Below, in pieces: positions 10,478 to 20,723 of a stretch of 26,789 bases of DNA. Origin of the DNA: Lasiodiplodia sp. COLG20. Its lineage: Eukaryota; Ascomycota; Dothideomycetes; Botryosphaeriales; Botryosphaeriaceae. How positions within the stretch are numbered: position 1 is the first letter of the stretch; every line of letters begins with the position of its first letter. The stretch spans positions 1 through 26,789 of the forward strand of contig VNWV01000070.1 of assembly GCA_009801085.1 (NCBI GenBank), given 5' to 3'. The notes beneath the pieces were generated by a model. It had not been told where the DNA came from. It did no database searches and saw only the letters and a list, made by a program, of their open reading frames with translations. The position numbers and the translations under genes were made by a program.

Positions 10478-11530
10478 TGAGCATCAATAAAATTTTGGCA
10501 TTATTTGATTTAGGATATCGGGATGATGTTCGCCCTTTTCATGCTGCATTAAATTCAAACGCGATCAAAGAAGTTTGTTTCATTGGCCGGGGCGAGCCAA
10601 GAATCCGGATTCGGCGTAACTTCTGAACAATGAATACTTTGGCTTGTCCATGTCAAAGGACTAGTATTGTGAGCATGCCGTCGTTTATGATGAACTCTGT
10701 TTTTGCACAGTGCGCAAGATGAGACTGCTGATCCTGTGTTGCTACAATGCAGCATGTACGTTCAACCAGAGCTCTGTTTGTCCGCATGCCATAATACGGG
10801 CTCATCGTATTCTTCGTGACACTGATCTTCTGAATAATGCCAAATATTCTGTTTCAATCAAATGTTCCCCTACCTCCGCCGAAAATCCGAGGCCTCACCA
10901 CCAGTTCTGGTATGACACTCAATGAATGCAACCACAACGCGGGATAGACACATGGAGGAGCTCTCTAGTCTTTTCAGAGACCTCCATTTGAAAGCAGCAA
11001 TTATTAAAGCTAAAGCTAGTCGCCTCCCCATATGCATGCAGTATCAAATTCGAATCTGCAAACCATCAGAAGTCAGCAAAATCAACTTCTTACATTATCC
11101 TTGAGTCATTATTATCTGAGTTCATAACCGCTCTTTGTTGTGTAATATTGCGGACTCTGCCTGGGACCGTTGATTCCGGGAAACCATGCTCGTAAAACAG
11201 CAGCTCACTACCGTATATGAGGCTATAAATCAACAGGTTGACTCTAAGGTATGTTAGTAAGGCCTTAAACTTGGGGTACGTATTTGACACCCTCTATGAG
11301 ACTTTCACCGTCTATTAGGGCGAAAGCTATAGCATTGAAGCTTGCATCCAAGGGTTTATTACAATAGACAGGGTTTGCCTGATTGGTGCACCGCGTCTCA
11401 TATGAGTTCTATTCACGTATAGCAGAAATTATTCTCTCGTGATAAGTTGTGTTTTAGGGCTTCTTATTCTCTTTCCTCAATATCTACAACAATATCTGTT
11501 CTCTATGAAGTCTCTCAAAATAGAGACCCT
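10478..11530. other. intergenic, no supported gene
   Basis: AT-rich sequence with only short frames on both strands. It contains the upstream region of the membrane-protein gene and the downstream side of the RING gene. Nothing else is seen. Confidence 0.5.
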
Positions 11531-12262
11531 TCATGCCTTGGGGTTCTCGGCAACCTGGTAAGTCTCGAGATTGTCACCAAGCATGAAGTCCATGAGGGCT
11601 TCGACGCGGGCGAGAATGCGATCGAGGTGGATAGCGTCGTCGTACATGAAGATCATGGTCCGAAGCTTCACGACCTTACTCTTGCTACCAATCAAGCCCA
11701 TGGCATTCGCAAACCAGTAGTCCCCCAAGGACTGATATCTCCGGCGATCGTAGCGGCGGGTGACACCCGGCACATCGATGATTGGGAGGCCAAAGGGCCA
11801 TTCCGCAGACCGGTAAAGGGTGTGGATGCGATAAAACGAGTTCAAGACATCCATGCGGTCGTCCACCCTCCATCGCAACTGTCTTTCCTCCTGAGTTATC
11901 CTGCTCGGCTCAGACAACGTGAACATCTCGGTGCGACAGCAAGGGCATGTGCGATGGAACTCCATGCGTTGGTCACACCAGGTGCCCAGCCATTCCATCA
12001 TGCAACTCCAATGAAAGAAATGCTTGTCGTTCGACTCGGGACAGATGCGTGCCACAAAGTCTGTCGGCTCGATACCCTCATTGCAGATTGGACATTGCTT
12101 GTGCTGCGCTGGCACGTCCAACCCGAGGGGCAACGCTGGCGTCCAGTCATATTGTCCCCCAAGGTCCTCGAGCTTGTCCGCCTCGATAGCATCTCCAGCG
12201 AGCCTCAGGATGTCCTTGATGAACTCGGAGCGGTGAGTGTAGGCTTGGATCGTGTTGCTCAT
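11531..12262 (-). CDS. RING-H2 zinc-finger protein, probable E3 ubiquitin ligase
   Basis: An uninterrupted 243-residue frame starts from an ATG at 12262. Residues 57-109 give a RING-H2 pattern: C57-x2-C60, C74, H81-x2-H84-x2-C87, C106-x2-C109, with the typical Trp (W91) and a CPCCR end. RING-H2 domains recruit ubiquitin-charged E2 enzymes. The six residues between C74 and H81 are more than the usual one to three, so the metal-ligand assignment there is tentative. About 50 residues precede the RING; the C-terminal 130 residues are helical and Arg/Asp-rich with no membrane segment, and probably bind a partner or substrate. There is no obvious intron. Cytosolic or nuclear location is inferred from the lack of targeting signals. 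Confidence 0.75.
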   Translation of the reverse strand: MSNTIQAYTHRSEFIKDILRLAGDAIEADKLEDLGGQYDWTPALPLGLDVPAQHKQCPICNEGIEPTDFVARICPESNDKHFFHWSCMMEWLGTWCDQRMEFHRTCPCCRTEMFTLSEPSRITQEERQLRWRVDDRMDVLNSFYRIHTLYRSAEWPFGLPIIDVPGVTRRYDRRRYQSLGDYWFANAMGLIGSKSKVVKLRTMIFMYDDAIHLDRILARVEALMDFMLGDNLETYQVAENPKA

Positions 12263-12792
12263 GTTGACTGTCGGGGGTTTCAGAGAGTCGTAGGTGTCGG
12301 TTTGCGAGTCTTTTTCTACGTTCCATAGCCTTGCGAACCGCAGCTAATATAGACTCTCAAGCTGACATTGTAGAGCAACATTGATCTTCGAAAGTCCACT
12401 CTTGTTTGTTAGAGCGGAAAATGAGTATAGTTGTTTTGCCGATTGGTTATATGTTGTATGCAGACAATGCGGGGATAAACCTGAACAGTCTGCCGTATAT
12501 ACCGTTTCTGATGTAATCTCAGTAGATGAAAATATAATATCTGCTCCAGCACTAGTGAAGGCTTGCTGAGCCGTAGTGGTGGGTGATAGGTGCTGCTATG
12601 TGCGATATTAGCCGGGGTTTTCGCTGCGAGGAATCAAGCGGGACTCACAAACAAAGGCCGGTGCCTACTTTCTAGATCACAATGAAACAGACACTATTTA
12701 CAATGATATTGGCCATTTCAAGGTTCTTGGTCAGTCTGCACAATACTCTCCGCAGCCATCCGGCTATCATCATCGTCTGTCTCAGGACCAGC
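12263..12792. other. intergenic, no supported gene
   Basis: This is the region upstream of the RING gene and downstream of the coiled-coil gene. It is AT-rich, with no frame above about 60 residues that reads like protein. No clear polyadenylation signal for the 12793 stop was seen. Confidence 0.5.
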
Positions 12793-14017
12793 TCATATAG
12801 CTTGACCACGCACGACAGACGCAGCGATGTGGTTCAACTGCTCTTGCAGGCGGGCTATCATCTGGGTTTGTCCCTGTGTCTGCCCTTGCAAGCGGGTAAT
12901 TTGCAACTCGTGCTGGTACTGCATGTGTGCGATCTCTCTACGCAACTGACGTATCTCCTCATCCTGCTCGCATAGCTGCGTGCGCATGGATGCTACTGCG
13001 GAACCGATATCCTCCATTGAAGTGTCCGTATACCGCTTCCCATCGGTCGGCTCTTTGTAAAATTGTTCTATAGTGACCAAAGCACGGTTTCCGCGTGCAC
13101 TAGCGTTGACGTTCGAATAGGGCGTGGAAGTGGATGGCTCATCTTCGTAATTAAAGGGGATCCGAATGGAGCTGTTGGGACGAATCTCGTACCCGTCGTC
13201 AGGAGTATTGTGCAGCGGAACTTCGGCTTGAATTTGCTGGACACTGTACGAAAGACCCGTCAGTAATGACCCATGAGTATTTGCAAGTGCGCTGATCGTA
13301 CCTTTGGACCCACTCTGCAATACTGTGCCGGCGCGCCCCTCCTCCACACAGATCATAGCGCATATGCAAATCAGTATGCCGCCCGCGACGGCGGAGCTGT
13401 GGCGAATCATCATATGCCTTTCTCCCAGTGGTGTCATGGTGTAGACCCTCGTCAGTGAGCCATTGCTCTCCAGCTCCCTTCCACCAGCCCCTCGTAGGTT
13501 CAGGCTCAGAGCGCCGACGGCTATGGATCATGCCAACGCGCGTGTTGCATCCGCTCGTTTCCCGGGGAGCCCATGCGTGATTATCCGCTTGGAAAGGAGG
13601 AGTCAGTGGCGCTGGCGCAGGTGCCTGGCCGCCGACCCTGCGCTCGCCCAAACGGAGCCTCATACCGGCATGATTGTCTTCGATGTTTGAGTCCCTGAGG
13701 CTGAAGGCGTTTTGTATAGGTGTGCTGTCAGTGATGTGGTCGTTTCTCCCGCCGTCTCTGTGAATATTCAAAGCTACTCTGGATGGAGAATTGGTCGAAG
13801 TCGAAGAGGAGTACAAATCAGGGAGCAGGTATGAGGGTTCAGGGTTGTAGGGCTTTTGAGAGACGAAACGGACAGTCTTGTGATGGCCAAACAAGTGGGC
13901 CTCAGTTGAAGAAGCATGGATTGGAGCTTCCGCTTTAGCTTCATCATATGTTCCATCATAAGGGTTGCTCGCAGGAGAACTACAGCGGGAGGCATAGGAG
14001 ATGGTATTGGCCGTCAT
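12793..14017 (-). CDS. coiled-coil protein with disordered N-terminus
   Basis: Two exons (14017-13302 and 13243-12793) join in frame to give 388 residues. The 58-nt intron has an AG/GTACGA donor, a TTACTGAC branch site and a GTACAG acceptor, a convincing set. The frames overlap across the intron, so without splicing the protein would look like two genes. Residues 1-300 are low-complexity, rich in Ser, Pro, Arg, Gly and His, and probably disordered. Residues about 314-388 form a coiled coil with Leu/Ile/Gln heptads and a Gln/Gly-Gln-Thr repeat (QGQTQGQTQ). There is no signal peptide or membrane segment in the spliced protein. No family is recognised. It is divergent to the first Cys3His/coiled-coil gene, 1.3 kb away. 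Confidence 0.7.
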
Positions 14018-15309
14018 AGGAAAGATGACTAGAAGTTCTGCTCGGGCGCGATTGGCGAAGGTCGAGAAAGTATGGTATCAGAGAGAGATGTCGGTGATGG
14101 AGGAACGATGGTAAGACAGAGGGACTTTGCCGTGAAAGTTGCCCATGAGGAGATCGTGCCAGCCAAATTCGTCAAAATTTCTAGGTCGTCCAAGGTCTGT
14201 TCATGTCGAGGTCAATGTAGGAACGCAGAATTTGCAAGGTAAGATGGAAAGCATAGATATAAGTAGTAAAGAGAGAACAAACGCCGGAGCGTTTTGGTTC
14301 AGTTTGGCGAGACCAGGAGATTATTGTCGCAGGCAGCCGTGTCGCATGGCATGGCAACACCCGCATCACACAAAGCAATATCCACGCCTGAGACATGATT
14401 ATAACAAAGAGATACCGCAAAGTTGCAGATCAATCAAAACACCAGGTGGCCAGGGGTTCATGTTTTGCGATTATCCATGCTCGTCGCGGCTTTTCTTTTT
14501 CTTGTCGATCTTATCGGAAAACGTAGTCAAGCATGGTCATTCTCACGGTAGTTGGAGTCGTAATACCCCTAGGCACTATCAGTAGCGCTGCTACCATTAT
14601 CGATTGACTGGTTTCGAAAGCAGAGACCGTTCACATCATATCTATGCATCTCCAGTCGCCCCCGCCACAGCATGCTCCGGACCTCGATGGACGGAGATTA
14701 CGTCGACATGCGACATGGCTTGGTCGGCACTAGTAGGTCTTTCTGGCCTTAAATGGTTGACGTGGCCACAGAACATGCACTGTGTGCGAGTGTCCTGACA
14801 TTGGTCACAATCACAAATGCAAGCGTTCGACTTTTCCCACCCAACGACATAAGCGCGGTGGATGTGTTTCTGAGAGAAGTGGCTATGATGCGGATTGACC
14901 TGAAGTGTATAATTCTGCCATTGAAGCCTCGTTGGTTGAGAGACTTAGAACAGCTCAGTGTGGTTTCGATATCTTCAGCAGTGTAGCCGAGAGTGAGTGA
15001 GAAACAGTGAGTGGAGGTCTTGATGGGACGTCTTTCAGAGTGATAGGCAGCTGCGTTGAACAGACAGCACTGTGAAAAGGCGCGGTGTGATATGGATTTA
15101 AAAACAACTTTTCAGACGGAGATCAGTTGGAGTTGATCCTTGTTCTAACACATTCTTCCCAGTAACACCTGTGCGTTGTGCGTGGACAGTGATTGAGTCG
15201 CGCCCTACATAACTGACGCTAACTTTTGCTCTTCTCCGTTGCCTCCACACCAACCTTTCACAATCCACCTGCCACACACCCAGAAGAATCTTCCTCAGCC
15301 AAGCAAAGA
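14018..15309. other. divergent intergenic region
   Basis: This 1.3-kb gap separates a minus-strand coiled-coil gene and a plus-strand Cys3His/coiled-coil gene, so it should hold both promoters. A CA- and C-rich, G-poor stretch at about 15230-15300 resembles a fungal 5' leader just before the 15310 start. An AT-rich run (ATTTAAAAACAAC) lies near 15094. No gene is supported. Confidence 0.5.
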
Positions 15310-16407
15310 ATGCCTTCACGAATGGTTTGGCCTCCACGCCAGTGCCAGGCCACATTTCCAGACGGAACGCAATGCACAGTGCCGAGCATCAGCCCCAGCG
15401 GATGCTGTGGTTTACACTTGCCTCCCGGAGAGCCAGTTGTTCACCCCGTTCCAGCCAGCTCCGGAGCCTATCTTCCCCTCGGCGTTGATCCAGAGGAGAT
15501 CAAGATTCTCCGTGCGCAAATCAACACCTTGCTCTGGCAGCAGGTCGAGAGGGATGTGATCATCCACTACCAACAGCGGCAACTAATTGATGTCCGAGCA
15601 CAGAACGCCATCAGTGCCTCCAGCGCCTGGGAGTACCAGCTCCAGGCGATCACCTTGCGCAACCAGGCGGCGGTGCAAGCGACTACGATCCACGAACACG
15701 AGAACACGATGCACAAGCTGAGAGATACACTTGCAGGCCGTGACGCAGAGATTTCCGCAGCCAAGGCTACGCAGGACACGATGCAGAAGGAGCTTCGCAC
15801 CTGGACTGAGGGATATCATCGCCAGACCAGAAACCTCACGGCAGCGCGCGAGAAAGCTCTTGCTTCGGACGCCGAGAAGGATAGCCTGCAAGTGCAGCTG
15901 GACAACGCTCTCGAGAAGATGGCGAGCGATCGGCACGCCGTGCACGATAGGATCACCACGCTCGAAGGTCAACTGGACAATGCAGAGGATAGGGCCCAAA
16001 AGGCCGAGTGCCACACGACAGAGATCGAAGCCGAGCTCAACACAACCCGTGGCACGATCAGCAAGCTCGAAGGTCACTTGGATGCCACGAACCGCAGAGC
16101 GGAGGATGCCGAGCGCAAGTTGGCGGAGATGGTGTCCACAATCACAGCCATGGGTACTTCAGACCACATTCAGGCGGCTGGATCAGCGGATGACCGGACT
16201 AGCAGGATGGATGATGAGGATGATGGCGGAGCCGAGATGGAGTGTCACAAGGATGAGAAGAGCGATCTGAGTGCTCGCAGTCAGAACGAGAGTGGAGCTG
16301 TTAGTGGCGCAGATGCCCAGCCATACGACCCCTTCTCTCTGGGCTGGTGGCTTGTGCTGACTGCTCTACTTCTCTCATTCCTGCTGCTTGAGTTGCCCAT
16401 AGTCTGA
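15310..16407 (+). CDS. Cys3His zinc-motif, coiled-coil, tail-anchored protein
   Basis: This 365-residue protein starts at the first in-frame ATG (15310, A at -3). Near the N-terminus is C12-x9-C22-x10-C33-x2-H36, with the pattern RQCxA....GxxC....S..C..H. Such short modules are plausible zinc binders and resemble the DUF5763-type motif known to me from bacteria and large viruses; that match is from memory. Residues about 61-280 are a long coiled coil with an internal duplication (218-233 versus 252-268, each starting LEG.LD). An acidic linker (about 297-335) leads to a C-terminal hydrophobic helix (about 346-363) only two or three residues from the end. That is typical of tail-anchored proteins facing the cytosol, so insertion in the ER, Golgi or mitochondrial outer membrane is inferred. 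The next gene (17628) is a paralogue without the anchor. Confidence 0.7.
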   Translation: MPSRMVWPPRQCQATFPDGTQCTVPSISPSGCCGLHLPPGEPVVHPVPASSGAYLPLGVDPEEIKILRAQINTLLWQQVERDVIIHYQQRQLIDVRAQNAISASSAWEYQLQAITLRNQAAVQATTIHEHENTMHKLRDTLAGRDAEISAAKATQDTMQKELRTWTEGYHRQTRNLTAAREKALASDAEKDSLQVQLDNALEKMASDRHAVHDRITTLEGQLDNAEDRAQKAECHTTEIEAELNTTRGTISKLEGHLDATNRRAEDAERKLAEMVSTITAMGTSDHIQAAGSADDRTSRMDDEDDGGAEMECHKDEKSDLSARSQNESGAVSGADAQPYDPFSLGWWLVLTALLLSFLLLELPIV

Positions 16408-17627
16408 TACGATTCCTCCATCCAAGCACTAGAACAGCGTTGCGCTCTTCACACAGCGATGTGCTGCTCAACGAGCAGGTTGAATTGGGAGCTTTGGACA
16501 TTGGGATTTGATTTTTCAAGACGCAAAGCGCGATCTTAATCTAGCTGTCCGAAGATGGTCATGAAATAGAAGTTGAGATTGATACAAACCTCCGCAGCCT
16601 TGAAAGTGTTACCGGTCCAGTGTCAAGTTGAGCATGGGAAACTACATAGTAGACGTGACAATCCTCACCGGCCCTCGACATTCCATGCTCAACGCCTTGG
16701 AGTCTCGCTGATGTTTGGTATTATGCATCGTTAATTCCCAAGACGCAAAACCAGTGTCTGCTTGCGGCAGAGCGTGTAGATATAGGTCTTTCATAGAATA
16801 TTTGTGCCCCGTCACCAATGAACGAGATGCTTGAACAGCAGCCAAATAAGTCTTCGTGATTACAAGATAAACTCAAGTGCGGGTGGAGTCAGCGTCGAGG
16901 AAATTCATCCCCGGGTTATTTCGGCCCTTTTGGTGGCGTCTTATCACCTTCCTCGGCGCTTATAGGGGCTTGTCTTATAGTAAGCTAATTAAAATAATAA
17001 ATTTATTGATAAATTCTACCAGCGATCGATGTTAAGAAAGCCATAAGCTCAGAGGAAGTGATCCAAGAGGGCGGAACAGGAGGACCCGCCAGTACGAGCG
17101 GGCTGGGATCTATTTGGCACGAGTGACTCCCTCTTGCCCAGATCTGCCGAGCTTATCCTGGGTGTCAGTGGGATTCGAATATCACCTTTCAGCATGGACT
17201 ATACCTCTTATTGATAGAGTATCTGGTGGATTCTATGGTATTTACCTCTTTGCATTTGTTGTTTGCTGTTTGTTAGCTATGGCGCGTATATATTCTACGC
17301 TGCCCCACATATAGCTTACGGACTATTCTGCGCGTTCTTTACTATATATATTCAATGCAAAAGTATGGATTATTTGAACTTGTGTTATGAATTCTCAATC
17401 ACAAGAACAGCCATGGCTGGTAACACCAAAGGTGCTAGTTTGGGAGACGGACAAAATGAAGCTCGACACAATCATTCACTAAACTTAGGCCCTATATCTG
17501 TGGAGCCATTTCAGCTCGTATGGCATTCTTCCCTTTACATCTACCAACCACCTCGGTGCCACAGCAAGTCTACGGTGGCCAACCTCGTCCAGAAGAACAT
17601 CAACTCAGAAGTTCCCGATCATCCGTC
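16408..17627. other. intergenic between two paralogues
   Basis: AT-rich 1.2-kb gap. It includes an AT-dense patch at about 16985-17020 and TATA-like runs near 17285 and 17343. An in-frame ATG at 17520 could extend the downstream gene by 36 residues. No other gene is supported. Confidence 0.5.
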
Positions 17628-18386
17628 ATGTCCCACTTCAACCTCTCGATTAACATGAACATGGGCAACGGCCCCGCACGGCAGTGTCGAGCCATCAGCA
17701 GAGAGGGAATCCGCTGCCCCAACTCCCGCCCGAGCGGCGCTGACTTATGCTCCATCCATGAGAGGCAGCGGATCAACTTCAACAGCACCCGCGACCAGGC
17801 CTGCCGTCCTTCTCCCACAAGTTCCTCACCGAGCTACCACCACCGCACCGCGAGCGCCACGTCGGCCTACTCGTCCTACAAGCAATCCAGGATCGAGGCC
17901 ATGGACCGTGAGATCGACGCGTTGCGCAGCCAGCGCGCCTCCAGCCGCTCCCTCCAGATGCAAGAGCTCGATGCGGAGATCGCCGCTCTGAGCGCCAACA
18001 ACAACCGCCGCCAGGAAAACAAACTCCATGACTCCCGCCTCAAGGCCAACGGCCTCGCTGAAGAGCTCTCGGCCGCCAATGCTCAGCTCGCCGCCGAGCG
18101 CATCAGGAGCGGCGAGGCGGCTGGACTGAGGAAAGACCTTGCCAACAGGGATGCCGAGATCGCCGCCTTGCATGCCCGCGAGATTGAGACGAATCGTCGC
18201 ATGCTGGCGACCGATGGGGATGTCAAGTACTGGCAGGAACAGGCTCTGGACTACAAGGCGCAGGGAAGGGACCTTCTGGGCCAGGTGGAGGATGCACAAG
18301 TCTTGATAGAAGACGCTGAGCGTGAAGCTTCCGAGGCGAAGCGGAGGGCAGGGGAGGATCAGGGCTTGTACTTCAGAGATGTTTGA
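17628..18386 (+). CDS. Cys3His zinc-motif, coiled-coil protein (paralogue)
   Basis: A 252-residue protein. The N-terminal motif C20-x9-C30-x10-C41-x2-H44 has exactly the same spacing and flanks (RQC, G..C, S...C..H) as the gene at 15310. A Ser/Tyr/His-rich linker (about 50-85) is followed by a coiled coil from about 86 to 245. Both proteins share an LAxRDAEI segment in the coil (residues 171-178 here, 141-148 there), so the pair very likely arose by duplication. Unlike its neighbour this protein has no C-terminal membrane helix and is probably soluble. The ATG at 17628 (G at -3) places the zinc motif near the N-terminus as in the paralogue; an upstream ATG (17520) is less likely. The first coil is Ala/Glu/Arg-rich with repeated DAEIAAL units. 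Function is unknown. Confidence 0.7.
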   Translation: MSHFNLSINMNMGNGPARQCRAISREGIRCPNSRPSGADLCSIHERQRINFNSTRDQACRPSPTSSSPSYHHRTASATSAYSSYKQSRIEAMDREIDALRSQRASSRSLQMQELDAEIAALSANNNRRQENKLHDSRLKANGLAEELSAANAQLAAERIRSGEAAGLRKDLANRDAEIAALHAREIETNRRMLATDGDVKYWQEQALDYKAQGRDLLGQVEDAQVLIEDAEREASEAKRRAGEDQGLYFRDV

Positions 18387-18446
18387 GCTCATCTTCGCCT
18401 TGTAGCCATACGTGAAAGTGAAGCGAGTGATATTACGAAAGAGAAA

Positions 18447-18452
18447 AATAAA
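18447..18452 (+). terminator. polyadenylation signal AATAAA
   Basis: A canonical AATAAA lies 61 bases after the stop of the second Cys3His/coiled-coil gene, a usual distance for a fungal 3' end. Confidence 0.5.
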
Positions 18453-18700
18453 CTTGCATTGAACTCATATCACCAGACCTGCCTGATCAAGGACGTGGTG
18501 GCCATGCAACATTTCATCAACTAATCGAGTGTCTACAAAGCCTTTCTTTGCCAATGCAAACTCCTTTAATAGTGTAGAGCCCATCCGTTTTGTTCTTTCT
18601 GCATACCCCCAATTAAAACATGATCTCGAATACAAGTAGAGCCCATCTTTGTCCGGGAATCGATGTCAAGAACCGACTATCAGGTGGTGATGACACGCCA

Positions 18701-19810
18701 CTACCTATCGCCTTCCCCTTCTGAGTCGCCGCCTTCGCTCTCTTCTTCATAATCGTCTTCATCAATATCTTCCACCCGCACGTCACACCACTCATACCAC
18801 AACCGGGTCCTCGTTGATCCTTCTGGGCTTATAGTCGAAATCCACGATCGAAATGGCCCCAAGCCTATGTTGTTCTCCAGAACGTGCCTAGGCACCCCCA
18901 TGCACAAGAAGTCCGAAACCGCAGACAGAATGCATTGTGCGAAGCGCGCCAGGAGATACTGAGGAGCTACTGCGTGTGGCTCCAAAAGTGGAACGTTGTG
19001 GTACTGAGACACGAGCTCCTCGTCTGGGGTAAGTAGCTGGACGACCATCCGGCCGGCCTTGGGGACGAATGCGAAGTTCCGATCTTGAAAGCTCGTACGG
19101 AGGTCAGCACGGAGATGCAGCAAGTTGGCCGGATCGTCGCAGTTGTAGTACTCAATGTAAGGGTCGTTGTTGAAGCTGTATTGTTCCATGTTGTTTGACT
19201 GGAACCAGTCCCAATAGTCGCTTAGACGACACACATGGGCGATCTTGCAATCATCGGTGGATCCGCTCATACGGCAGCTGCCGTCGCGGAGGTAGGCCGT
19301 GTCGGAGAAGTCGGACGCGATGGTGGGTTCGTAATCGACTTTTGGGCCGCAGCAGGCTATCCAAGTGGGCGGAACCTTATGATGCGGGAAGCACCATTCA
19401 CGAAAGTTCTGTACGATAGGGTAATTGTATGGCTGGGAGCCGTCGTGGTCATCAGGACCAGGGACGCAAAAGAAATAGTCGGAGCCAGTCAGGATCGTGT
19501 CCGGCGAGGAGACAATTGGCGGGCCGTCGTGGGAGGTAGCGAGATAGCCATCGAACCTGTTGCCAGCAATGATTGCGCAAGCGGTGTGCGCAGTGCCGTG
19601 GTGGATGCCGCCATCGGGATGATCGAGCGCCGGCAAAGTGATGAGGCGGTTCGTCGAGGCGGGAAACGCAGGATGACGGAAGTTCGCCTCGTGCAGCGGA
19701 TTCGTAGAGATGGTTTCTATGCCAGTTGCTTGCTCCGAATCGCGGTTCCGGGCGCGTACGTGAATCTGTGGTTCAGCCATGATTGTGGCGAGAGGCTGAG
19801 GTGAGGACAT
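18701..19810 (-). CDS. fungal HNH-type nuclease domain protein
   Basis: This 369-residue frame starts at its first in-frame ATG (19810, A at -3). A central region matches the fungal HNH family architecture. An N-terminal part at about 75-95 (ACAIIAGNRFDGYL) is followed by C179...C188...AH at 191-192, then D-x-WF, then a DPANLLHLRADL segment with N229, then F-x-PK at 248-251 and a V/L-rich strand. These proteins are very numerous in ascomycetes and mostly uncharacterised. H192 and N229 are present, but the third position, normally His in the LRxDLH motif, is Arg (R238), so nuclease activity is doubtful. The tail is strongly acidic (about 347-368). No intron, signal peptide or membrane segment is seen. 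It is convergent with the Cys3His paralogue (315-bp gap). Confidence 0.75.
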   Translation of the reverse strand: MSSPQPLATIMAEPQIHVRARNRDSEQATGIETISTNPLHEANFRHPAFPASTNRLITLPALDHPDGGIHHGTAHTACAIIAGNRFDGYLATSHDGPPIVSSPDTILTGSDYFFCVPGPDDHDGSQPYNYPIVQNFREWCFPHHKVPPTWIACCGPKVDYEPTIASDFSDTAYLRDGSCRMSGSTDDCKIAHVCRLSDYWDWFQSNNMEQYSFNNDPYIEYYNCDDPANLLHLRADLRTSFQDRNFAFVPKAGRMVVQLLTPDEELVSQYHNVPLLEPHAVAPQYLLARFAQCILSAVSDFLCMGVPRHVLENNIGLGPFRSWISTISPEGSTRTRLWYEWCDVRVEDIDEDDYEEESEGGDSEGEGDR

Positions 19811-20723
19811 GATGAGGACGGCGAAGAAACACTGGAGTTTTTTCGGCTGAGAAGAACCAGGGAAGCGGAAGACATCGAGGCCATGTCCGTGCACCAGGAA
19901 TGCTCAGGTGCACGCTCCATTGCGGTCTCAAACTCTCATCTTACGTCACCGCCACCAGCCTACGGACTTATCAGGCAGTTAACCATTGTGAGAACCACCA
20001 ATCACTTCGCATTTTCAGACTTCCCTCACCAGAGAAATCACGCTACTGGTTCAAGTGCGACTTAGTATCTCAGTTTCATAACACCATCCTGCACTAAAAT
20101 ACTAACTCCAGCTGTCTTTTTAGAAGCCATGTATAGCGTCAGCATACCCCCACCGCATCGCGCTTCAGTCGGAAGCCACCCAATAATTCTGAAGCTGTCT
20201 CTAGCGGGGCCAAGGCATTGTTTCAGATAGTCGACTACCCACGTATGCTGGCTTTTATCAAAATAAAATAGGACAAGAAAAATATAAGGTAGTTGAAGCT
20301 ATCGTCCGGACGCAAATGTTCAATAGGTAATTAAAACATTTTCGTCCGGATGATAACTTCAACTGCCCACATAAGTCAAATAATCTCGCACACCATATTG
20401 TGAAAGTCATATTCCTTGACTGGCATATTCTTCAGCAGAGCAGGTCTCATGAAATGATTTCGCTTCATTGTCAACGTGGCTCACACTCTACACCCAGTCT
20501 TTCACTGTCACTTCGGATTTGGGGCAACTGATGTAGAAGAGAAGGTAAATTGGTATATAGGAATAGACGACTAAAGCGATTTGTGGCCTTGCTCAAGACA
20601 AATAAGACACTCTTCATTGAGAAATGATATCTTCTACTAAAGCAACTCTAACCGAATGTGTTCCATGCGCGCAAGCTCAATGGTTTTCATTCCACAATAG
20701 CCATCCGTCCATGAGTCCTCTTT
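19811..20723. other. intergenic with a foldback element
   Basis: No gene is supported. The notable content is the 78-bp imperfect palindrome at 20289-20366, listed separately. The rest is AT-rich with short frames. Confidence 0.5.
20289..20366. repeat. 78-bp foldback (imperfect palindrome)
   Basis: The left arm (20289-20320) and right arm (20335-20366) are reverse complements over 32 bases with four mismatches, around a 14-base AT-rich loop. The arms share GTTGAAG and TCCGGACG cores. Three of the mismatches are transitions (C/T or G/A). No flanking target-site duplication is obvious. It could be a small foldback or MITE-like element, or a structured RNA hairpin. No neighbouring gene uses it as a clear 3' end. 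Confidence 0.7.

Noticed and set aside
15583..16077. Long minus-strand frame inside the Cys3His/coiled-coil gene
   Set aside because: It is an antisense frame caused by the codon bias of the plus-strand gene.
17150..17200. GATTCGAAT-like tRNA B-box on the plus or minus strand
   Set aside because: No T-stem, anticodon stem or acceptor stem can be formed around it.
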